A DNA stretch of 5,052 nucleotides from Anaerolineae bacterium. Its GTDB lineage: Bacteria; Chloroflexota; Anaerolineae; JAFGEY01. The notes below the pieces were generated by a model, which saw only the letters and a list, made by a program, of their open reading frames with translations, ran no database searches and was not told the origin of the DNA. Made by a program: the position numbers and the translations under genes. Shown one piece after another: positions 1 through 5,052 of the stretch (positions are counted from its first letter, which is position 1; each line of letters begins with the position of its first letter). The stretch covers positions 1 through 5,052 of the forward strand of contig JAFGJF010000347.1 of NCBI GenBank assembly GCA_016929205.1. The letters run 5' to 3'.

Positions 1-21
1 CAACTGCCTGACAAAACGTCG

Positions 22-825
22 CTAATCGAGCAAAGACTGCCTCAATTGTGTGATATCCGCCTGAGACAGGCCCAGGGCACGGTCTGTATACCGATCAAAG
101 GTCCCCCAGCGTTCGTCAATAGACTGGAAAGCGGTTTGGATCCAATGCGCCTGCACGGTCAAGAGGGCCTTGAGTATGTTTGCGGCTTGGGCCCTGTTGG
201 CGATCCGGAGCAAGAAACGCAGCTTGGGCCTCGAATTCGCATACTTGGCGCTGAGCATATAGTCTTCAAGCACAACCTGATGCCCAACGCCAAGCAGCCG
301 TAGCACGATCGCTGCGGCAAAACCGGCCCTATCCTTTCCCATCGTACAATGCCAGAGCACGGGCTCTCCACTGGCTTCCAAGATGGCATGCACAAACTGC
401 TTGTATTGATCTGCAAAATCTGTAGCAAACTGCTGGTATGCCTCAACCATTCTGGCATCGGGATCAAAATCGCCCAGGTTGTTTTCTCGGATCATCCGGT
501 GTATTTCCTTGACCATCACTGCATTGCCTTGATCGAGCATCGGCAGTGACAACAATCTGATCTGGTGTCCTCGAGGCAAGCGGTTGGGTTCTTGTTCTTG
601 CTCCATCGTTGAACGCAAGTCGATCACGGTGTGAATGTTTAGCCGCTCGAACCGCTTCCAATCGGATCGGCTCAGTTTTGCGAGATGTCCGGAGCGATAC
701 AACACCTCCCATTTTACCCGCTTGCCTTCTTGTGTGTCATAGCCCCCGAGGTCGCGAAAATTGGGCACTCCTCTAAAAGGCAACACCCGGCAATGGCCGT
801 CCGGTTTGCGCTGATTGCTGCTCAA
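22..825 (-). CDS. Tyrosine-protein phosphatase family (Y_phosphatase3-like, CX5R P-loop)
   Basis: This 267-residue protein is a cysteine-based phosphatase. Seen: an N-terminal NFRDLGGY motif (residues 22-29), RSG (44-46), a VIDLRS strand-loop (67-72), and the P-loop HCTMGKDR (159-166), which gives nucleophile Cys160 and phosphate-binding Arg166. The helix after the P-loop ends in an EDYMLSAKYA segment (187-196), and the C-terminus has the 'ering-W-G-T-F-D-R-Y' type motif followed by a Leu-rich end. This order matches the bacterial family related to Listeria LipA and mycobacterial PtpB, whose members remove phosphate from phosphotyrosine, phosphoserine/threonine or phosphoinositides; the Lys and Asp before Arg166 are typical. 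The length is normal for the family. No signal peptide or membrane segment is seen, so it is probably cytoplasmic. The start is TTG at 825: it is the first possible start after an in-frame TAA and has an AGAGAGGG Shine-Dalgarno 7 nt upstream. It is transcribed divergently from the operon on the right and has lower GC. The substrate cannot be told from sequence. Confidence 0.9.
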   Translation of the reverse strand: MSSNQRKPDGHCRVLPFRGVPNFRDLGGYDTQEGKRVKWEVLYRSGHLAKLSRSDWKRFERLNIHTVIDLRSTMEQEQEPNRLPRGHQIRLLSLPMLDQGNAVMVKEIHRMIRENNLGDFDPDARMVEAYQQFATDFADQYKQFVHAILEASGEPVLWHCTMGKDRAGFAAAIVLRLLGVGHQVVLEDYMLSAKYANSRPKLRFLLRIANRAQAANILKALLTVQAHWIQTAFQSIDERWGTFDRYTDRALGLSQADITQLRQSLLD

Positions 826-832
826 ATAACCG

Positions 833-840
833 CCCTCTCT
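833..840 (-). promoter_or_regulatory. Ribosome binding site for the phosphatase gene
   Basis: On the minus strand this reads AGAGAGGG, ending 7 nt before a TTG codon at 825. It decides the start: the frame upstream holds no ATG, GTG or TTG before an in-frame TAA. Confidence 0.65.
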
Positions 841-878
841 GTTGGTCTTTGTTTGGTTGGTTGCTGAAAACCGATGTC

Positions 879-911
879 GCCAGACTGTTTGGAATTATAG
901 CCGACTCTGGC
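879..911. repeat. Short inverted repeat around the phosphatase -10 box
   Basis: GCCAGA (879-884) and TCTGGC (906-911) are perfect 6-bp inverted arms separated by 21 bp, centred on the minus-strand TATAAT at 894-899. The placement would suit an operator for a dimeric regulator, but arms this short can arise by chance and the separation is wide. No regulator gene lies in the window. Confidence 0.2.
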
Positions 912-922
912 TAAAAATCCAA
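894..922 (-). promoter_or_regulatory. Candidate sigma70 promoter of the phosphatase gene
   Basis: The minus strand carries a perfect TATAAT (-10) at 899-894. At a 17 nt spacing the hexamer at 922-917 reads TTGGAT, which matches only three of the six -35 consensus bases. Transcription would start near 887 and give a leader of about 60 nt. That leader is rich in C and A (region 863-841 read on the minus strand) and so probably unstructured. The -10 match is strong and the -35 weak, which could mean moderate or activator-assisted expression. Confidence 0.5.
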
Positions 923-965
923 CTGGCCCTTAACCAGGTATGCTGTCAAAAAAAGACGCAAACGC

Positions 966-994
966 TAGACATAGCGATAGTTTGATCGTATAAT
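966..994 (+). promoter_or_regulatory. Sigma70-type promoter of the three-gene operon
   Basis: TAGACA (966-971, one mismatch to TTGACA) and a perfect TATAAT (989-994) are separated by exactly 17 bp. A run of seven A residues at 948-954 lies upstream of the -35 box, at about -53 to -47 from the predicted start near 1001, where an UP element would sit. This is the strongest promoter-like sequence in the window and lies directly ahead of the operon. The predicted leader to the ATG at 1048 is about 47 nt. Confidence 0.7.
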
Positions 995-1033
995 GATTTT
1001 GATGTAGGCATAAGGTGCGTTCTATGTCCCAAG

Positions 1034-1041
1034 AAAGGAAG
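1034..1041 (+). promoter_or_regulatory. Ribosome binding site favouring the start at 1048
   Basis: AAAGGAAG ends 6 nt before ATG 1048. Two other in-frame starts exist: GTG 1015, only about 14 nt from the predicted transcription start, and ATG 1024, preceded by a weaker TAAGGTG (1011-1017). ATG 1048 also puts the conserved beginning of the barrel (YIFGIHE) close to the N-terminus. ATG 1024 remains possible. Confidence 0.55.
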
Positions 1042-1047
1042 ATCGCC

Positions 1048-2925
1048 ATGAGCAGAGACGAACCACGTTACATTTTTGGGATCCACGAAACCAGCGAACA
1101 CGAACCCGGCGAAAAGCCGATGATCGAGATGGGAAAACATGGCTGGATTGTGTTCACCCACGAGGTACACGACGACCCCACCGATTTGCGGGGACACGAC
1201 TATCGACGCTGGTCCGAGCAAGGCTTTGGGATCATTGCCCGCCTGAATAATGGCTATAACGGCGCCGGGGCGATCCCCAGGCCAGATCGTTACCAGGCTT
1301 TCGCCGCGCGTTGTGGCAATTTCGTCCAGGGTTCGTCCGGGTGCGGGATCTGGATCATTGGCAACGAGATGAATCTGCCCGATGAGCGGCCTGGCGGCCC
1401 GGCAAAAGAGAATCAGATCACACCCCAGATGTACGCCGAGTGTTTCAAGCTTTGCCGGGACGCGATCCACAGCCGTCCCGGACACGAAAGCGACAAGGTG
1501 ATCGTGGGCGCTGTTGCGCCGTGGAACGACGAGACCCGGTATCCCGGCAACGAGAACGGCGATTGGCTCCTTTACTTTCGCCACATTCTCCAACTACTGC
1601 GCGGGCAGTGTGACGGAATCGCTCTACACACCTACACCCACGGCGCGGACCCCGCGCTGGTTTTCAGCAGGAAAACGATGGATGGCGCATTCACCAAGTA
1701 TCACTATAACTTTTTTGCCTACCGTGACTTTATGCAAGCGATTCCCACGCATATGCGTTACCTTCCGGTGTACATTACCGAAACCGATCAGATTGTAGCC
1801 TGGCAAAACGTCAATCAGGGCTGGGTGCAAAACGCCTACCGAGAGATTGCCAGGTGGAACGATACGCCTGGCAACCAGCAGATTCGCTGCCTGGTGCTCT
1901 ATCGCTGGCCCAATCTGCCCAACGACATATGGGGTATCAAGGGCAAGGGCAAAGTCCTGGACGATTGGCGCGAGGCAATGAAAAACGAGTACGTGTGGCA
2001 TCCCAGCCCGACCTATCGCGCGACATTCCAGGACGATGACTTTCCTTCCATTGTCACGGCTGGGCACCGGTTTAGCGGCTCGGTGCGCGTGCGCAACGAC
2101 AGTTCGATGACCTGGTATGCGTCCGGCGATCACCCTGTGCGCCTGGGATATCACTGGCTGCACGAAGACAAGCTGGTGGGTACACAGGACATTCGCACGC
2201 CGCTGCCGCACGACGTACACAGCGGCCAAGAGATCGAACTGCATAACGTCGTCGTCGCCGCTCCCGCACAGAGTGGGAGATATACGCTGCGGCTCGACAT
2301 GGTTCACGAACTGGTCACCTGGTTTCAGTCCAAGGGAAGCTCTCCTTTGCGGATCAGATTTACGGTCCAAAGTACGGAACAACCGCTCAAGCCACCGATC
2401 AACGACGTGAGCGACCAGTTGCCCACGCACGAAACCAGGCATTACCCCTCACGCACGCTCGACCAGATCCGCTACCTGGTGATCCACCACAGCGCGGCCC
2501 CGGCGGACGTGGGGCCGCAGCGGTTTGCCGGGTACCACGTGGACAAATTGGGCCTGCCGGGCATCCGGTACCACTTTGTCATTGGCGACCAGGGCCAGAT
2601 CTGGCAGACAAATGCATTGACGACGGTGAGCAAGCACGTCGAATCGGTTGATGCCTCCAGCATCGGGATCTGCATTTGTGGCAATTTGGCGCACGCCTCG
2701 CCCTTGCCTGCACAGCTAGAAAGCCTGAGCCAGCTCTGCGCCTGGTTGATCCGCGACCTGGATTTGCCTCCGGCTCCAAAAGCAGTGCGAGGACGCAAAG
2801 CATTTGCCACCGATGAAACGGATCCCAATTATAAATGGGCCAGGATGGACCCCGGCGACGAATGGGATGGCGGCGCGCGCTGGGGCGATACGTTATTAGA
2901 GCGAATCAGCGCTTTGTTGGCATAG
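1048..2925 (+). CDS. Clan GH-A-like glycosidase / Ig-like / N-acetylmuramoyl-L-alanine amidase (amidase_2, PGRP-like) fusion
   Basis: A three-part protein of 625 residues (numbering from ATG 1048). Residues about 7-314 look like a clan GH-A TIM barrel: GNE (105-107, candidate acid/base Glu107), HTYTHG (194-199), YITET (242-246, candidate nucleophile Glu245) and LYRW (284-287). Residues about 327-440 form an Ig-like beta-sandwich with NDSSMTW and LGYHWL. Residues about 466-625 resemble amidase_2/PGRP domains, which cut the MurNAc-L-Ala bond of peptidoglycan: IHHSA (first zinc ligand probably His480), RYHFVI (Tyr508), [10 protein letters not shown], and MDPG near the end (candidate ligand Asp601). 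The second zinc histidine, expected in a GHRD/GHKE-type motif, appears as GRKAF with Arg583, so hydrolysis is doubtful. There is no signal peptide or membrane segment, which is odd for a cell-wall enzyme. The gene leads the operon, and its stop is 14 nt before the oxidoreductase. The domain folds are fairly sure; substrate and activity are not. Confidence 0.85.
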   Translation: MSRDEPRYIFGIHETSEHEPGEKPMIEMGKHGWIVFTHEVHDDPTDLRGHDYRRWSEQGFGIIARLNNGYNGAGAIPRPDRYQAFAARCGNFVQGSSGCGIWIIGNEMNLPDERPGGPAKENQITPQMYAECFKLCRDAIHSRPGHESDKVIVGAVAPWNDETRYPGNENGDWLLYFRHILQLLRGQCDGIALHTYTHGADPALVFSRKTMDGAFTKYHYNFFAYRDFMQAIPTHMRYLPVYITETDQIVAWQNVNQGWVQNAYREIARWNDTPGNQQIRCLVLYRWPNLPNDIWGIKGKGKVLDDWREAMKNEYVWHPSPTYRATFQDDDFPSIVTAGHRFSGSVRVRNDSSMTWYASGDHPVRLGYHWLHEDKLVGTQDIRTPLPHDVHSGQEIELHNVVVAAPAQSGRYTLRLDMVHELVTWFQSKGSSPLRIRFTVQSTEQPLKPPINDVSDQLPTHETRHYPSRTLDQIRYLVIHHSAAPADVGPQRFAGYHVDKLGLPGIRYHFVIGDQGQIWQTNALTTVSKHVESVDASSIGICICGNLAHASPLPAQLESLSQLCAWLIRDLDLPPAPKAVRGRKAFATDETDPNYKWARMDPGDEWDGGARWGDTLLERISALLA

Positions 2926-2927
2926 AC

Positions 2928-2935
2928 GAGGAGGT
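2928..2935 (+). promoter_or_regulatory. Strong ribosome binding site for the FAD oxidoreductase
   Basis: GAGGAGGT ends 4 nt before ATG 2940 and begins 2 nt after the preceding stop (2923-2925). It fixes the start at 2940 rather than at the upstream in-frame ATG at 2835, which would overlap the preceding gene by about 90 nt. Confidence 0.85.
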
Positions 2936-2939
2936 CGAG

Positions 2940-4211
2940 ATGGACACACTGGCAAAAGTGGATGTGCTGGTCGTTGGCGGCGGACCGGCCGGGATCGGCG
3001 CCGCATTGGCTGCCGCCCGGCACGGTGCGGGCGTGCTGCTTGTAGAAAGACACGCTTTTCTGGGCGGCATTGCCGCGTTCTGTCTGGGCATGCCGATCAA
3101 CCAGATGCGTCCTGGCGGGCAGGCGCGCTCGGACGTGCACGAGCTGTTGATCGATAAACTGCTCGCTTACGGCGACCTGGCCGTCCAGATTGGTGAACAC
3201 CAACTGTGGTGCAACGTCGAATACCTCAAGGTCGTGGCCTTTGATGCATTGCAACAAGCTGGCTGCCGCTTCCTGCTGCATACCCAGCTCGTCGATGTCC
3301 TGCTGGAGCAAAACCGTGTCGCCGGCGCGATCGTCGCCACCAAGCAGGGCTTGCGCCAGGTTCGGGCCAGGGTGGTCGTCGATTGTACGGGCGACGCCGA
3401 CGTGGCGACCTTTGCTGGCGCGGAGACGCTCAAGGAAACGGGCGACCTTTCGCCGATGACCTTGTGCCTGAACGTGACCAACGTCGATATGGATCGAGCC
3501 GAGGCATTTTCCCGGGACAGAGAGCGCATGCAGGCCATGATCGCCCGGGCCAGAGACAAATACCCGCTGATCCCATCGCATTGGCACTTGAGCCGTTTCC
3601 CATCCAGCAACACATTTTGCATCAACCACGCCGGTACGCGCGACCTGGGCCAATTTGACGGAACCGATCCCGAGCAGTTGACGCACGCCGAAATGCTGAG
3701 CCGCCGCCAGGCTTTACAAATGGTCGCCGCCATGCGCGAGTTTGGCGGCGAGGCACTGCGAGATATCGAACTGATCGCCACCGGCCCGCAGGTTGGCGTG
3801 CGTGAGACGCGGCGGATCAAGGGGCTGTACGTGCTGACTGAGGAGGACGCAAAAACCGGACACACGTTTGACGACGTGATCGCCTGGCGCAGCGGGCACC
3901 TCGACATTGGCTTTGTACGCCTGGAAAAGATGCACATCCACGACGTGCCCTACCGCACGCTGCTACCGGAAAAGGTCGACGGGCTGTTGGCGGCAGGACG
4001 CTGCATTTCGGCCACCCATGTGGCTGCCTCGGCCGGCAAGAGTATGGGCAATTGTGTCGCCACCGGGCACGCCGCCGGGCTGGCAGCGGCGATGTCGGCA
4101 CGACAGGGCTGCCAACCTCGCGACCTGGATGTGCGCGATCTGCAGGACGCCCTGCGCCGCGACGGCGTCGACCTGACGCGCGGCGGTGAGGCGCAGCACA
4201 TCAGGACATAG
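2940..4211 (+). CDS. FAD-dependent oxidoreductase (FAD_oxidored family)
   Basis: This 423-residue flavoprotein begins with a beta strand and the dinucleotide-binding loop GGGPAG (residues 13-18). Glu36, at the end of the second strand (VLLVE), should bind the adenosine ribose of FAD. LGG (41-43), VVDCTGDADVA (146-156), GVRETRRIKG (286-295) and the C-terminal block YRTLLPEKVDGLLAAGRCIS (338-357), followed by an ATGHAAGLAAA segment (374-384), match the FAD_oxidored group, in which the last block closes over the isoalloxazine. Members oxidise varied, mostly uncharacterised substrates, and no substrate can be read from the sequence. No signal peptide, transmembrane helix or iron-sulfur cysteine cluster is seen, so it is probably a soluble cytoplasmic enzyme. 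It sits between the glycosidase/amidase fusion and the sialidase-like gene with gaps of 14 and 7 nt, which suggests action on a sugar or amino-sugar derived from the same pathway. Family assignment is firm; the pathway is inference. Confidence 0.9.
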   Translation: MDTLAKVDVLVVGGGPAGIGAALAAARHGAGVLLVERHAFLGGIAAFCLGMPINQMRPGGQARSDVHELLIDKLLAYGDLAVQIGEHQLWCNVEYLKVVAFDALQQAGCRFLLHTQLVDVLLEQNRVAGAIVATKQGLRQVRARVVVDCTGDADVATFAGAETLKETGDLSPMTLCLNVTNVDMDRAEAFSRDRERMQAMIARARDKYPLIPSHWHLSRFPSSNTFCINHAGTRDLGQFDGTDPEQLTHAEMLSRRQALQMVAAMREFGGEALRDIELIATGPQVGVRETRRIKGLYVLTEEDAKTGHTFDDVIAWRSGHLDIGFVRLEKMHIHDVPYRTLLPEKVDGLLAAGRCISATHVAASAGKSMGNCVATGHAAGLAAAMSARQGCQPRDLDVRDLQDALRRDGVDLTRGGEAQHIRT

Positions 4212-4214
4212 GAG
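4210..4214 (+). promoter_or_regulatory. Ribosome binding site overlapping the oxidoreductase stop codon
   Basis: AGGAG shares its first two bases with the TAG stop (4209-4211) and ends 4 nt before ATG 4219. The overlap points to translational coupling of the last two genes. Confidence 0.75.
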
Positions 4215-4218
4215 AATC

Positions 4219-5052
4219 ATGATCGATACACGCAACATCAAGACCGGGCGCGAGATTCCTACCGAAACGTACAGCGATCAACCTTACGTCGTCAAGACCG
4301 ACGATGGGGCGTGGTTGTGTGTGGTGACCACGGGAACGGGGCGTGAGGGTGAACCGGGGCAACACGTCGTCACCGTACGCAGCACGGACCAGGGTCAAAC
4401 GTGGTCGGCACCGGTCGACGTCGAACCGGCTGACGGTCCAGAAGCGTCCTATGCGGTGCTGCTCAAGGTGCCGGCAGGCTATCCCGCCGCAGGGCGCATC
4501 TATTGTTTTTACAACCACAACAGTGACAACGTGCGCGAGGTCATTGCCGACAAATCCGACTCGTTTCCAGATGGCGTCTGCCGGCGCGTCGACTCGCTCG
4601 GGCACTTTGTGTTCAAGTACAGCGATGACGGCGGGCAGAGCTGGTCGGCACGACGGGTCGATGTTTCCCAACGCGAGATGGACATCGACCGGCAAAATCC
4701 CTATCGTGGTGTGCTCAAATTCTTTTGGAACGTGGGCAAGCCCTTCATCCACGACCGCGCGGCCTACGTTCCTCTGCACAAAGTCGGCGGCTTTGGGCAC
4801 GGTTTTTTTACCCGTTCCGAGGGCGTGTTTCTCAAAAGCGAGACCCTGCTCTCCCGGGCCGATCCCGAAAGCATCACCTGGGAAACGTTGCCTGACGGCG
4901 AGTTTGGCCTGCACACCCCTCCCGGCGGGGGAGCGATCGCCGAGGAACAGAGCACGGTCGTTCTGAGCGACGGATCGTTGTACTGTGTGTATCGCACCAT
5001 TGACGGGCACCCGGCCTGTGCCTACAGCCGCGACGGCGGGCACACCTGGACG
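4219..5052 (+). CDS. Sialidase-like Asp-box (BNR repeat) beta-propeller protein, 3' end outside the window
   Basis: The frame is open from ATG 4219 to the window edge (278 codons, no stop), so the C-terminus is missing. Three Asp-box motifs (S-x-D-x-G-x-T/S-W), which mark sialidase-type six-bladed propellers, are seen: STDQGQTW (residues 55-62), SDDGGQSW (135-142) and SRDGGHTW (270-277). Other notable segments are YSDQPYVV (18-25), RIYCFYNHN (93-101), a GGGAIAEEQ stretch (236-244) and VYRTIDGHP (257-265). Glu242/Glu243 and Arg259 are candidate active-site residues by analogy with the Glu and second Arg of sialidases. The usual N-terminal (Y)RIP motif carrying the first arginine of the triad is absent; SDQPYVV occupies that region. 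The family may therefore bind or cut a glycan other than sialic acid. No signal peptide is present. The gene is 7 nt after the oxidoreductase and its ribosome site overlaps that stop codon, so the two are probably translationally coupled. Fold is near certain; substrate is unknown. Confidence 0.85.
   Translation, partial: MIDTRNIKTGREIPTETYSDQPYVVKTDDGAWLCVVTTGTGREGEPGQHVVTVRSTDQGQTWSAPVDVEPADGPEASYAVLLKVPAGYPAAGRIYCFYNHNSDNVREVIADKSDSFPDGVCRRVDSLGHFVFKYSDDGGQSWSARRVDVSQREMDIDRQNPYRGVLKFFWNVGKPFIHDRAAYVPLHKVGGFGHGFFTRSEGVFLKSETLLSRADPESITWETLPDGEFGLHTPPGGGAIAEEQSTVVLSDGSLYCVYRTIDGHPACAYSRDGGHTWT

Noticed and set aside
923..937. CTGG...CCAG hairpin in the intergenic region as a terminator
   Set aside because: The stem has only four pairs and no T-run follows it. 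It lies between divergent promoters, where no transcript is expected to end.
985..997. Partial palindrome ATC...GAT over the operon -10 box as an operator
   Set aside because: Only about five of the paired positions match in an AT-rich promoter core, so it cannot be told from chance.
946..1593. Minus-strand open frame of 215 codons across the promoter region and the start of the fusion gene
   Set aside because: It would run through the operon promoter and lie opposite the conserved GNE motif; no domain is recognised.
1624..2442. Minus-strand open frame of 272 codons opposite the glycosidase/Ig part
   Set aside because: It is antisense to conserved barrel and Ig-like motifs, and its product has no recognisable fold.
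2835..2939. Upstream in-frame extension of the FAD oxidoreductase (start at 2835)
   Set aside because: The extra 35 residues overlap the coding end of the amidase domain. ATG 2940 has a near-perfect Shine-Dalgarno sequence and starts right before the Rossmann strand.
2829..3686. Minus-strand open frame of 285 codons opposite the FAD oxidoreductase
   Set aside because: It is antisense to a gene with clear FAD-binding motifs and shows no domain or convincing ribosome site.
4201..5043. Minus-strand open frame of 280 codons opposite the sialidase-like gene
   Set aside because: The plus strand encodes three Asp boxes in frame and has a good ribosome site. The antisense product has no recognisable motif and is a by-product of high-GC codon usage.

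Overview
The window looks like ordinary chromosomal DNA from a free-living bacterium. The best guess is a member of the Chloroflexota (Anaerolineae-like). That guess rests on the large protein at 1048-2925, which joins a clan GH-A-like TIM barrel, an Ig-like domain with the 'N.G..tW ... lGYHWl ... RtpLP.DV' pattern, and an amidase_2/PGRP domain, an arrangement I associate with that phylum. It is inference from memory, not a search. GC counted by hand is about 50% in the left-hand gene (301-540), about 57% at 1141-1260 and about 64% at 3361-3480.

Layout: a minus-strand gene (22-825) encodes a CX5R-type tyrosine/dual-specificity/phosphoinositide phosphatase with a TTG start. An intergenic region of about 220 bp (826-1047) separates it from a rightward gene set and carries two divergent sigma70-type promoters: a perfect TATAAT on the minus strand (894-899), and TAGACA-N17-TATAAT on the plus strand (966-994) preceded by an A7 tract. 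The rightward set has three tightly packed genes: (i) a glycosidase-like/Ig/amidase fusion (1048-2925); (ii) an FAD-dependent oxidoreductase of the FAD_oxidored type (2940-4211), 14 nt downstream; (iii) a sialidase-like Asp-box beta-propeller (4219 to the window edge, incomplete), 7 nt downstream, whose Shine-Dalgarno sequence overlaps the preceding stop codon. No terminator lies between the three, so they probably form one transcript.

Together the operon looks like a set for recognising and processing glycans or amino-sugar/peptide conjugates: a glycosidase fold, a peptidoglycan-amidase fold, a flavoenzyme that could oxidise a released sugar, and a sialidase-like hydrolase or lectin. None of the three shows a signal peptide, so either the chemistry is intracellular or export is by a route not visible here. 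The amidase domain has lost an expected zinc-binding histidine, and the propeller lacks the usual sialidase RIP motif, so catalytic activity should not be assumed for either. The phosphatase is divergent and may be unrelated in function.

I see no RNA gene, mobile element, CRISPR array, attachment site or replication origin. The other long open frames are antisense or out-of-frame shadows of these four genes.
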